Below, one piece after another: positions 47,775-58,170 of a stretch of 58,170 bases of DNA. Position numbers and translations under genes: made by a program. Origin of the DNA: Podaxis mareebaensis (taxonomy: Eukaryota > Basidiomycota > Agaricomycetes > Agaricales > Agaricaceae); NCBI GenBank assembly GCA_018524725.1, contig JAEUWP010000274.1:1-58170 (forward strand). The letters are read 5' to 3'. Each line of letters opens with the position of its first letter. Positions within the stretch are counted from its first letter, which is position 1. The notes under the pieces were generated by a model. It did not search any database. It had not been told where the DNA came from and was given only the letters and a program-made list of their open reading frames with translations.

Positions 47775-50700
47775 TCAAGCAGTTTCATTGCCAGTAACAG
47801 GCATGTCATAATCCATCGGCACATCCTTCCTCTCCAACCACGCCGCATCTTCACTTCCCAAATCCACTCCTTTACCACAATCCAGTCTCCGCCTCGAAGG
47901 GAGTTCCTTCAATTCCACTGTTGCTGCCGCCGTTACGGCTTGTGGTGGTGCTAGAGGAGCTGATACGGGAGTAGGTGCCGGTACCGGTGCTGGCGTGGGC
48001 GGCGCAGGGGTTGTCGTAGTAGCATTGGCACCTGCGCCGGCGTTTCCAGCCATTGCGGTGGCAGCTGCAGTCGGAGAAGCACTCGGACCGCCGTCGGTGT
48101 GCATTACAGGACTTGCACAGGCGCTAGCACTGGCACGTGAAGTTCCAGGCATAGCTTCGACGCCCGTATCGACTTTGTTCACCCGATTGGCACCTGCGTT
48201 CAGATTCGTTTTGGGCGTGTTTGATGTGCTGTTCCGGACGATTACATATAACTCTCCATTCCACCCCACGAAATCCAAACTAGGCACTGTAGCTGCAACA
48301 TGCTTCGCACTCTCAAGCGTATTTAATGGCTGAGGAGGTAGAGGTGGAGGGAGGTATTGATGCGGTGGAACAGGGCCATGCTGGTACGTGTGTGGTTGTG
48401 AAAGGAGCGCTGATTGCTGGTGATGGTGATGTGTGGACTGAGGGAAGACGGGTGGTGGAGGTGGCATCGATGGTTGAACAGATACCTGGGGTGCAGGCCC
48501 TCTTGGAGTAGTTCCTTGAGTTTGTGATGGACCAGCTTCACCACCTGGACCGCTAGCAGCGTTAGCTTCATCACCTTCAGCATCATGATCCCCATCCTTC
48601 TTCCCAACTGTTCCTGTTCCAGACCCGGGGCCGTTTCGTCTCTTTGGCGTGCCGGGTTGGGGTCCGCCACCTCCAGAACCAGAACCGGAAGCTGCAGGTT
48701 GTTGATGGCTCGACGCCGGATGAGGGGGGAACGGGTGATACGAAGGTTGTTGTTGTGGCTGTTGTGGCTGTTGTGCGGATCCCTGATGATACGGGTAATA
48801 CTGCGGATGTGGGTGCAGTTGGGTATTGTGGGGCTGGTATTGCTGCACGCCAGGTGCCGTAGACGGTACGGGTGGATGGTGCGCAGGTTGTGGTGTGTGT
48901 AGTTGAAGGTGGAGGAAAGAGAGGGAAGTGAATTTCTGGAACTGTGTAGCGTAAATATGCTGTTCGCCGCCCTGTTAGCCAAGTTCAGACAAAAACAAGA
49001 GGACAGACAACGTACTAAAGGTAACTCAGAAACCCCAACTTCAATTCTCAGTGCCCCCATCTCACTCGGAAGACTCTTCACAAGCACGTCCATTTCAGAT
49101 GTGCATCCACCTAAGTCCACCCCTCCCATATTGCCCCCTCCCAGACTTGTGGTCGCACAACCCCTAGCCAAGCAACCGATTCTGACCCCCAACACCCTCA
49201 ACCCTGTCAATCCAGGCAAGATAGGACTTACAAGGTCCCACGGACAACTCCCTAGGTCCAGCTTCCGAAGCTTTGTCCTTCCGCGGAGGAAGCGGGTGAT
49301 CGTTTGGTATAAATGAAGGATTGTCGGGTCATAGTGTTCTTGTGGGTGCGGGTACGGCTGCTGCGGTGGCGTTTGGGAACTTGGTGGGGGAGGCTGATGG
49401 GGCGGGTAAGGGTTATAGTACGGTTGTTGCGTCGGAGGTAGAGGTGGCTGAGTGGCAGGAGGTGGTGGGGTTATAACTTGTGGCTGGCCGACCAACAGGA
49501 ATCGGAACGATTTGAGCCGGGGTAGAAAAGTGTGCTCTCCATTTATGACTTCGTCGCTCCCGAATATAACCGCTGCCTTCCCTGGCTCCTCTAAAATCCC
49601 ATGTAATGTTAGACTCTCCAACCTTCCGCCCACGCCACCCGCCGCGTGCGCAATTCGACTAAGGACGGTATGGCTGATTCTTGTGTCGACGAGGTCGAGG
49701 TGTGTCAGGTTATGGATCGTAGGTGACAGGAAGGTTGCGTCCCAGGAGTGTTGTCTGTGCAGGTACGCACCGAGAATGAGGTGTTTGAGAGTGGAAGCGT
49801 TGTTGTTCAGCACAGTGGTGATCTCAGACCAATCTGCATATCCATCATCGTCTTCTGCTCGAAGTGTGAGCTTTTTGAGGGTTTTGAATGCCGAGATACC
49901 GCATGCGTCGAAGTGGAAACCGATGGAACCCAGAGAAGTGAGTCGAGGGTGAGAACCAAGGAGGTTCTGCACCATATCTGCGCGCAATTCTGGATACCCG
50001 ATCCACTCGAACTCTCGCAAGCCACAGAATTCAGGTAACGCCGTCCTAAAAACCCTCACCATGAGGTCCAACAACTCTCCCTCCTCGTACGCCCAATGAA
50101 CCCTTAAACATCGCACCCGCCGCGCAAAGTCTTTATCTTGCTTGACACGGTCGAAGATGTCTAGGGAGCGGTTCACATTCTCAGGCTGGTCTTCGCCAAA
50201 GTAGAGGTCGATGGTGTGGAAAATGTGGTGGAGGGCAATTGAACGGTGGAAAGAAGAAAGGGAAAGCCAGGTACGAAGGTGGTATCGTGGAATGTAGGTT
50301 GCAATACGGGACCAGACCTCGGCTGGAGCGCGGTGCGAAGGGGGATCATGAGCAAAGCGGATTTGCTAGGAGGTAAATGTCAGTGGATTATGGGAAGGTT
50401 TGAGAAGTTAGACGTACCGTACGTCGGCGAATGTGAGCTTGGACATCGCGGTTGGATGGGTCGAGCCGTAATACGGCTTGGAAATCTGCATTCAAGTGAC
50501 TGATTCAGCCAAACGGTCAGTTATATCAGTAGGACGAACCTTGATGAGCCTGGGCTAACAGACGATCACCAAATGCCTTTCTTGCATTGGCCCTCGCAAG
50601 TAGAGCCTTGGCGACACTGGCTTTGGGCAAATTCGGAGTCTTAAGATACACTTCAAGGTATCGCTCGACGTCGTCGCCATACCTACCCATACGCACACAC

Positions 50701-50870
50701 GCAACAGCATCAGCCATATGCCCTCCCCCTCAGAGAAGTCGAAACACGCACTTTCCAGCATCGATGAGAGCAAGCGCAGTGTCAAGTAGAAACTGGGCTT
50801 TGTGTACGGAGTCAAGGGCGGAGAGGGCACTGTGGACAGTAGCTGTGAGGTCGTCGCTGGTGGTGGTCAT
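47775..50870 (-). CDS. TPR-like / F-box / LRR-like protein
   Basis: Minus-strand gene starting at 50870 (MTTTSDDLTATVHSALSA). The first exons encode helical, TPR-like segments (ALALIDAG; MADAVACVRMGRYGDDVERY; PKASVAKALLARANARKAF). An F-box-like stretch follows (PAEVWSRIATYIPRYHLRTW with LSLSSFHRSIALHHIFHT), which in other proteins binds Skp1 in SCF ubiquitin ligases. The main exon then has LRR-like segments (LKKLTLRAEDDDGYADWSEI; LTHLDLVDTRIS; KLRKLDLGSCPWDLV) interrupted by a Pro/Gln-rich insert. An intron starting GTACGT near 49016 joins ELPL to HIYATQFQKFTSLSF in frame. The tail of about 350 residues is low-complexity (Gln, Pro, Ala, Thr) and ends PVTGNETA at 47775. TPR naming is tentative; the F-box/LRR assignment is moderately sure. 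Confidence 0.7.
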
Positions 50871-52516
50871 GGCTCAACACATATCCCTTGCATCTTCTCA
50901 CGTATACTCCATTTCTTATTTCTTCCGCCCACGCATCAAAGAACACCCCTAAATACCCTAACCTAGATTCACAATGCCTGGGCCTCGAGAATATCGCCCG
51001 GTCCATCTTGGAAACAGATATAATAAACACTATCCCGTAGAGAGGGGGAATGAATGACAGTATCAAGTCGAAGTGGGGGAACGTTCCAAGACTATCAGGC
51101 AGTGAAGACCGTAGAAACCCAAAAACAAACTGGAGATCCAGACCCTGTTGTTGTCATGCGGTACACGATAGCTGACCATCTCCCAAACTTTACATCCTCC
51201 CCCGCTAAAAAGATGTTTGATTCAGCATGTCGGAGTTGGAAACGAAGCACTGGCTAGCCACGAGCATATGGTGTCTGGTTGGTACCAACGAGACAAGATG
51301 CGGCGGCAGCTGACATCGCAAGACTGTTTTTCAACAATTGGCACACTGAGAACGGCCTGCCCTAGAAATCGTGTCTGACAGAGACATAAATTCACCAGCG
51401 CATTTTGAAAATCTCTGCACGAAATGGCAAACATTAAGCCAAACTTTTCAGCGGCGTACCACCCTGAACCAGATGGCGGCAGTGAGCGAACAAACAAGAC
51501 ACTAAATCAGTGCCTACCATACCACGACTGCCGTTCACAGAGAGGATGGATGAGAGAGCCTTGCCTCATGTTCGTTTCACTATGATCATCGGACACGGTC
51601 AACGCATCAACCGGATTCTCGGGATTCCAACTCAGGTTCGGATGCTTCTCGGGAATAATGCCCTCTCCCCCTCGTGGGAGAACCTCTGGAAAAGCATGAG
51701 GGGTTGATACGCCGCATTCCCCAGCAGGAAGCTTCTGCAAGAGATGTCGTGTTGGAGAGCAAAATAACACAGGCTTTCCATGCGAACAAGAGTAGAGGCG
51801 GCTCCTTTGTGGATTCCGGGGTGGGGATGCCATCTATGGAAAATAGACGAAAGGAGTATAAGGCGAAGGGGAACATCGCACGACAAAGATGACGTCGCGT
51901 TTCGACAAGCCCTACCGTTGGTTCGTAGAGTAGACAGCGAATACCACGCCGTCACCTTGGAGATCCCGAGGCGCGATCACTGGAAACATTCCACGTCTCC
52001 TTGGTGTACTCCTGGGTTGAAGATACCGAAGGACATTTCCCTAAGGCACCACAGCCTCAGCTAGACGCCGCAGGCGAAGCTGCAATAGAAAAGCCTTTAG
52101 ACCCTGAATGGCTGGCGGGATGCCATCTAGCAGACTACGAAACATTGGACAGATTTTTAGGGGAGAGTGGCCTCGATGAGAACGGTAATGTGATCCACCA
52201 GTAACCGGCTTTACTACTCCCCCACTTTCTTTTGTTTTCTCCTGTTGCCTGCAGCATGCTTTTTCCTTAAGCATAAAGGGTTTTCACGACAGCTATGTGC
52301 GGATTCCACCTTCGCTGTCAGGTACCGTGTACGTGCTCATTCTTCCATTGTTTTTTTTTTTTTAATCGGACGGGGCGGGGTGTGAACCTGGACCGTGCTT
52401 ACAGCCGACTACCATACATGGATGATGTCATGCGGGATTCCCCTATCTACAGACATAGGAGAGCCCCTGAGCATATAATTGGAGCCTGAAACGATTTGAT
52501 CGCTTCTCCGTCCAAC
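50871..52516. other. Unassigned region, possible small gene 3' end
   Basis: A plus-strand frame ending at 52204 (ETFHVSLVYSWVEDTEGHF, then PLDPEWLAGCHLADYETLDR and GLDENGNVIHQ) looks coding by composition. An upstream frame has MTSRFDKPYRWFVE at about 51891 followed by a stop. I could not find introns that join them, so this may be a gene with unrecognised exons or a pseudogene. A poly-T run lies at about 52352-52364. Confidence 0.3.
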
Positions 52517-53791
52517 ATGTCTGACCGTCAACACAAATTGAAATGCAGTCTTCAAGACACCCGTGTCGATCTATCGAAAATGAAAATGGCGTTATACAGT
52601 CTCTATGCCCTTAAGGAGGAAGTGTATAACATCCAGGAAGCGGAAGGCGAGATGAACGCAGTCATGAACCATATCAAGGCGTTGGAGGATATTCTAAACA
52701 AGGCCAAGAAGCCTGTTCGTCATTTTTATCCCGCCCCACCCTCTATACTATCACTGACAGCATCCTAGAAAATGAGTTTTTCGACGGTTTCCATGTCTGA
52801 GCTTCAGCAACTCGGTGTGCAGTATGGACGCCTAATTATCAATGAACCGGTGTTGGCGACATTAGCCAGCAGCCCACCACCGAAAGTAGCAACCGAAATT
52901 CAAGTCCTGACTGGCCGTCTCATTGAAATTTATGACTGTGTCAACATGAACGTAAGTTTCTATTTTTCTCTATTCTTTCTTTCAAGACGTAATGTGTCAC
53001 TCATGCTGTTCCTCTGTCAGTATGAAGCAGGCACCCATATGCTTCTGGATGCCATTCTACTATCACTGCGAAGGATCGCCTCGGCCCCCCCGTTGGACGT
53101 TGCCATTTTTCCGGAGCTGCCACTTGCGTCAGCTGATGGCGCGCATATCACCAATTATCGCTCTGGATATGAACTGTTCTTGACTGGCAGTATCGACTAC
53201 GCTGTTATCCAGTACGAGGATGTTAAAGACTACAAAGGTGCGCTGCGATATGTATCTCTGTGCACATTCCCAAAAATGGTGTTTGTAGACCGACTCCTTT
53301 TACCTGATGCCTTTCGTGACTGTAACACTGTGTTTCAACTTGCCAGATGTTTCTTCTTCCTTGTCGAAGCGAAGCGTAAGAACCCTGACCGCAGTTCTTT
53401 GGCCTCGTTCGTCCCAGAAGCCGTTAGCCAAGCCATTGTTTTGGCGAAAAGCACCAAGTAAGCCGCTGATGGCTGTTGCATTCTCATTCATGACTTGGCT
53501 TTGACCATGACCTAAGACACTCCGAAGTCCGTTTCTGCATTTCCAATGGAGAGAAGTGGATTTTCTTCATCTTGAAGTTGGTAAACGCCAAATGGCAGTG
53601 CTATAGCTCGGTCGCTCGCAAAATTAGCCGAGATTTTCTTGGTACATCCAATAAGCTGTGTGAGTTAGTAACTCTCCTATTGGAATGGGTAAGTCCTTGT
53701 TCCACTTTGTAGGAACGCACACTTATTTGTCCTTGCTTAGCTTCGTTCCCCTTCTCCTGGCTTGTACACATTGGAATTGTGTAACGTCTAG
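52517..53791 (+). CDS. Orphan protein, six exons, unknown function
   Basis: Exons 52517-52714, 52769-52951, 53021-53237, 53289-53457, 53517-53688 and 53741-53791 join in frame to 329 residues, each intron having GT..AG ends. The N-terminal 65 residues (MALYSLYALKEEVYNIQEAE, MNHIKALEDILNKAKK) form a likely coiled coil. The middle is helical with EIQVLTGRLIEIYDCVNM and MLLDAILLSLRRIASAP. A compact region then reads YRSGYELFLTGSIDYAVIQY, and a segment EVRFCISNGEKWIFFILKL precedes a helical end LCELVTLLLEW. The perfect frame through five introns strongly suggests a real gene. I do not recognise the family; it may be lineage-specific to agaric fungi. Confidence 0.65.
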
Positions 53792-54397
53792 CTGATTGTA
53801 GGCCATGGTTATCATGGCCGTGAGAGGGTAGTTCTCAGTGTTTAGCGTTCCGAACGTTGTGAATAGTCTCAATAGCATTGTCGGGCTTGTTACTATCTTC
53901 CCGCGAAGCACCTCGTGCTAGCTTTAAGGTGGGAAGAGAACAACCCATGTCGTGTATCTATGAGACATCAATGCTCGGAGGTGCTAGTTTTTCGAGTTCT
54001 CAACTTGAATACTCTTCGTCTTTGTTATTTGTATTTGGCCTCGTCATAGTGACTTGATTTGAGGTGTTATCCAAAGATGACTTTCGGCTCCACTGCGTTG
54101 GCACAAAATTGTACTGGAGGACCCGAGTCATTGAAGGCGGGGTTTTTCGCTCGTGTACAGCATCGGTATAACGCAAGCTGGCACTGATTTCCTTATTACA
54201 TCTCCAGTCTTGATATTTCTGAGAGCAACATCATCATGCAGGGTGCAGGTACTGTAGGTATGTCACTCGATTCTACGAAGCCATATGAATATGCATTCTC
54301 ACTGTGGACAGCGCTGAAGTTATTGCCATTGAAGATGATCACATTGCCCTTGCCGGATAGATTCACTCCGAGGCAGTACCAGGTGACTCCCCAGACT
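53792..54397. other. Intergenic, no supported gene
   Basis: Minus-strand pieces with NLSGKGNVIIFNGNNF and ENAYSYGFVESSDIPTVPAP at about 54200-54380 hint at an eroded protein-coding gene, but no start, domain or splice structure can be fixed. Confidence 0.3.
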
Positions 54398-54521
54398 CCT
54401 ACCCAGTCGCGGGATGCTTTATTATACTCGTATAATCGTTGTTCTGAATTAAGAGTTGTCGAAGTTTCGGTAGAACTTCGGAACAACGATTGTATAATAA
54501 AGCATCCCATGACTGGGTAGG
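54398..54521. mobile_element. Foldback MITE-like element, 124 bp
   Basis: Left arm 54398-54444 and right arm 54481-54521 are inverted copies: CCTACCCAGTC at the left end and GACTGGGTAGG at the right end. Inside, GGGATGCTTTATTATAC pairs with GTATAATAAAGCATCCC, and the only large difference is a 6-base insertion in the left arm. The 36-base centre contains its own small palindrome (CGAAGTT..AACTTCG, 54460-54480). ACT flanks both ends (54395-54397, 54522-54524), a possible 3-bp target duplication within a formerly tandem GACTCCCCA sequence. There is no coding capacity. Confidence 0.7.
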
Positions 54522-57225
54522 ACTCCCCAGCTCAGGTTGAGACCGTCATTCTTGTCATCACCACTCTGAGATATTGGCCAGTCCCTACTATGCTCCTGGG
54601 GGAGGTGGCCTATATCTTGGATTTGCGTACTGTAGGTCCCCGAGACTGCACCAAGAAACCAAACGCAGCGAGCCGATGCTTTTTTTTCAAACAGGAAGTA
54701 TGTTCAAACTTCAGCTCTCGCAGCCAAAACATTATCATCGGCCCACGCTGTGGTGCATAGAAACAAAGAACGCCGGAAACACAGGGGCTGGAGGGACTGC
54801 CTGTCCGACCTACCCCACCGAGTATCTAGACGAACTGGTGCCCCCGTCGCATCCATGTGATTTTTCCACCGTACTGGCCTATAAACCACATCGTAATAGT
54901 CGCCTGTCCTCGTATGACATGCCTCCCGCCAGTGATGCAAGCGCCTCAAATAGTGCTCCCATCTCGCAGAAACTATCACGATCTTTCGAATAGCCTGAAC
55001 ACATCTCCAGATACTATTTATCATCAATCCAATACAATAGACGGTAATCCACTCGCAATCCTCACTTGCACTTCTTTGGCATCTTACACCTTGACGAAGT
55101 GACTGAACCTGACAATTCACATGTTGTCAACCGAATGAAACAATCCTCCGATGCATGCTTCGGATCGTTGATTATTCAACTTGCTTCACGCTACCTGCTA
55201 AGGGTTCGGGTGCGGAATGCCCTCGGGCTTGTTTGCTGTGATGGGAGCTCTGAAAGCTGGTGTACTTTGCTTCGGCGGGAGGGAGGTTGACGTTGTTTCT
55301 GGGAGGTCTGAAAGGTTGGAGAGGTTGCGTGCTGGAGGGAAGGCGTTGTTGGCTCCTTTGTTGGTCTGTCTCGGGGTGGTGTTGAGGCGGAAGCGTGCAC
55401 AACTTTCCATTTACTACGGCATCAAGGGGTGTCAGTGGTTGGTTGGGTGCCACATGCGGTTTTATGCAGTCAATTTATGTGCCCCCCTTAGTATTATTCT
55501 GCGAACTTCGTGTAGGCGCAACGTTGCTCAGACTTTTGGAGAGGTTTTATGAAAGGTGAGCATGGTAGCCCCTTGGTGGGGTGCTCAATCTTGAAAACCG
55601 AGGATCATGGACCACTTGCATGGTGGTTCACTTCCAAGATCCGGGGACACAGGTCTCACAAGTGTCCAAATCCAGTATGAACGATGACCAAGTCATGTGG
55701 GTTGGAAGCTGTGTACATGACATACACTTCATGCATGGATCCAGCGGCAGGAAATCCGATGTCGTTTGGGGTCAAGGTGTTTGTAGCACCGTCTGGCGTT
55801 CACTCGAGTGGCAATCAATCACTCCTGATATAATCCCGCTTGATCATCATCTAGTCTTCTCACCTTCGGTCTTGCTTCATCTAAGTGGCCAACGGGGCGG
55901 ATCTTCTGAGACCTTGCGCAACATCTTGACATCGAACCATTATCATAATCAAGGAGCCTCCAATTCTAACTGGGATTAACATATCGAGGCATGATGGTCT
56001 GGCACCTGATGCACGGGGACTAGGTAAACCGTCACAGAAGCACCACTCTATTTGAAGGTTACGACACGTTCAGAGGTCTGGAACACATGATTCCGGAAAA
56101 TAGATGTTTACTGATCCCACCCCAGTGCTGTCCCAATCCTAGCGCCTGACCTTGTTCTCAACCAGGTTCATGGCACCCGAGAGGGCGGCTCGTTGGCGAC
56201 TTCGAAAGCTTCCAGTGACAGCCACCTTGGAAACATAAGCTCCGAACCACAAATTTAACTTGTACCCTCAAAATCCACACCGATCAAAGTCATATGGGTG
56301 ACATTGATTAATGAGGTCGGGAGTGAAGCATGAACGGAAGTGGACGCCTTGGGTGTCGAGTCTTCTAGAATACATGCTGTAGGAGGTCATGGGGCAGAGA
56401 CAAAGAGGCCCTCATGGCGTCTAATTCACCTTCAGAATACAACGTTCATGGTCTAATACGCAGAATCATTTGGCCACGTTCGTGAGGCTGCGGACTGTGA
56501 TCCAACACCCCATTGCAAATCGTTGAATAAAAAATAAAAAAAGACCACGTTCGTGAATACATGACAAGGCATACAATCGTTTCAATTAAGAATGCAACAG
56601 TTTCACGATAATCGCAAATACATGTTAGAGGATGGCAGAAAATCAAATCTTTCTCCAAACGACACAGATGGTCGTCAGACTTTGCTTTTTCTATCCTAGT
56701 GCCAAACTCCTTTTGTAATGCGACATATCCATTGTCTTGCAACTTGACAGACTGTCGAGAATGCGCTGTCTTGGAGATCCAAGTTCTAGGTTGCAAAAAT
56801 GTCTTGTACCCTCAAATCCCATACTGGCCAATGTCATGTGGATGGCATGGATGGGCCAGGAGAAGTCGAGCACGAACGTCCAAGTACTGTACTAAACTTC
56901 TTTTTTTAACATGGCGTTTACTCATCACAGCCCTCGTTTTGAAACTTGACATGCTGCTGAGAACAGCCTATCTTGGAGATCAAAGTTCTATCTTGGAAGA
57001 ATATCTCGTACCCTCAAGCTCCATATTGACCAAAGTCTACGATATCGATAGCGTGGATAGTCCAGGAAGAGCTCAGCGTGAAAGAGGTGGGGACCCTAAA
57101 TCATTGGCGATTCGAAAATGCATACTACATTAGGCCATAACAGGGCACTGGGGAGAGTTCAGGTTGGTATAAGACCAGCTGCTTTCCCTCGCTGTATCCT
57201 CAGAGTCACTTCTCTAATTCTCAAT
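54522..57225. other. Long region without supported genes, degenerate repeats near its end
   Basis: Only short non-conserved open frames up to the lectin gene. Between 56170 and 57090 three diverged copies of a block containing (C)TTGTACCCTCAA or CTCGTACCCTCAA occur (see the repeat entry). Otherwise nothing is recognised. Confidence 0.4.
56170..57090. repeat. Three diverged copies of a roughly 150-bp block upstream of the lectin gene
   Basis: The anchor T(T/C)GTACCCTCAA lies at about 56263, 56803 and 57005. The second and third copies also share AACTTGACA at the start, CTTGGAGATC(C/A)AAGTTCTA before the anchor, and a GGxCCAGGAxxAG stretch after it. The first copy is weaker. Copies two and three are about 202 bases apart. 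Confidence 0.5.
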
Positions 57226-57899
57226 ATGCCCTCTGAAAAATTGAGCCCTATCCTCGACACCATCGACCTCTCCAAGGCGAATGGGCCTAGCGAAGCTAAG
57301 GTTGTCGTTGTCAACCTTCCCGCAAACACTGTCGGCATCATCTTTGGGGTAAGTTAGTCAGCTAACCACTCAGTGTGTCAATATCCTCACGTCTAGGATT
57401 TTTAGCAACGCACTGCGGCATGGAAGCAACGCTTCAACACTTACCTCCTCGACAAGAACAACCTCGTTGAAGACCCCCAGGCTGTTTGGGATGCCCCCTC
57501 TGAACAGTCGCGATTTGTGATCTCACTGGTCCAGCCCCAGGGTGCTGCCCAAGACCCTAGTGTGCTTTGCATTAATCCATCGAGCGAGGACCGCCGTATC
57601 GCGGTTTACTGCTCCCACAAGAGCGACAGTGATCAGGACTTCAAGCAGAGCGACCCGAAGTACACCTCTGTATGCCTAATGCGATTCATTGCATCCTTGA
57701 CTGAGAGTCTGATCATTTTTCAATGGTTTAGCACGACTTCCAAATTGGCACTAAAAATGCCATCTCATTCGCGATGGTGAGTACACCGTGTTATGTAAAC
57801 TACTGGGGGACATGGTGAGAACACTCAATACAGATTAACGCTGAGGATGGTGGCGATGGCGACTACCATGATACCGTTGTTGGTATTGCAGTAGCCTAG
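57226..57899 (+). CDS. LecB/PA-IIL-type calcium-dependent lectin
   Basis: Predicted carbohydrate-binding protein of the calcium-mediated lectin family (PA-IIL/LecB fold). Exons 57226-57348, 57406-57669, 57732-57776 and 57834-57899 join exactly at codon boundaries to 165 residues (41+88+15+21). The protein begins MPSEKLSPILDTIDLSKANG. VVNLPANTVGIIFG matches the FTLPANTRFGV start of LecB-type lectins. The C-terminal AISFAMINAEDGGDGDYHDT corresponds to the family's calcium loop, whose Asp-rich pattern is E-D-G-x-D-x-D-Y-N-D. The Asn before the last Asp is His here, and the usual C-terminal Gly that completes calcium binding from the dimer partner is missing (the end is VVGIAVA). There is no signal peptide. 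The fold assignment is moderately sure; sugar binding is unproven because of these changes. Confidence 0.7.
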
Positions 57900-58170
57900 T
57901 AAGTTTGAATTTTCGGGAGCATTGTCGAAGTTAGGTTGACATCTGTATAGCCTGTACAAGTGAAAGCGCACCACGGTCTGTTGGAGCCGCGTCGGAAATG
58001 CTTGCCATCGCTCGTGACTGCATGTTTGAAAAAGAATTGTACTCATAGTTTGTGCTGAATACGAAAGTGTTGTCCTGTCTGTGGAGAAATCAAACTTTAG
58101 TCCCAGTCAAAACTGAGCCGGCTGAGATGTGTTGAGAACGAAGGAGCCGTAACTGTTCACATCAGTTGGT
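57900..58170. other. 3' flank of the lectin gene to window edge
   Basis: No coding or structural feature recognised. Confidence 0.4.

Noticed and set aside
47775..48848. Treating the Gln/Pro/Ala-rich minus-strand frame as a separate gene
   Set aside because: An intron near 49016 with GTACGT donor joins it in frame to the F-box/LRR exon, so it is the tail of that protein.

Overview
The window is nuclear DNA from a filamentous basidiomycete, most probably a mushroom-forming agaricomycete. The evidence is genes broken by many introns of about 45-60 nt with GT..AG ends and CTAAC/CTGAC-like branch sites, compact spacing, NACHT-type NLR genes of the agaric kind, and lineage-typical families (DUF1275 membrane protein, CK2 beta, F-box proteins). 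I saw no tRNA, rRNA or CRISPR. Where I give exon coordinates, I checked that the joined exons stay in frame.

Layout. 1-0.7 kb: decayed GH105-like glycosidase (-). 2.96-4.13 kb: DUF1275 membrane protein (-). 5.75-6.19 kb: C-terminal scrap of an NLR (-). 6.84-7.98 kb: casein kinase 2 beta (-), apparently with an intron inside its start codon. 9.6-19.0 kb: NLR block with a compact NACHT gene (-), a decayed WD40 remnant (+) and an intact 1443-residue NACHT-WD40 gene (+) carrying 13 near-identical 126-bp repeats. 19.0-21.0 kb: AT-rich nested retroelements, including a 965-bp TRIM-like element whose two LTRs differ only at CpG sites. 21.4-24.1 kb: MFS drug transporter (-). 25.3-26.6 kb: disordered basic/acidic protein (+). 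28.0-32.7 kb: two more compact NACHT genes (-). 33.6-47.1 kb: an aldose 1-epimerase gene followed by a family of reverse-transcriptase-related genes (three full-length, one truncated) plus a broken epimerase copy. 47.8-50.9 kb: TPR/F-box/LRR-like protein (-). 52.5-53.8 kb: six-exon orphan gene (+). 54.4 kb: 124-bp foldback MITE-like element. 57.2-57.9 kb: LecB/PA-IIL-type calcium-dependent lectin gene (+).

The two themes are (1) a cluster of self/non-self or immune-type NLR genes in several states of expansion and decay, sharing a short N-terminal exon motif and a C-terminal motif, and (2) a tandem array of host-like reverse-transcriptase genes with RGG-rich N-termini. The array can be explained by one unequal exchange at a GCCTAT microhomology between a reverse-transcriptase gene and the neighbouring epimerase gene. 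The array is the best candidate for a little-described system: RT proteins resembling the fungal rvt family, retaining the catalytic aspartates in all three full-length copies, in a tandem multi-copy state.
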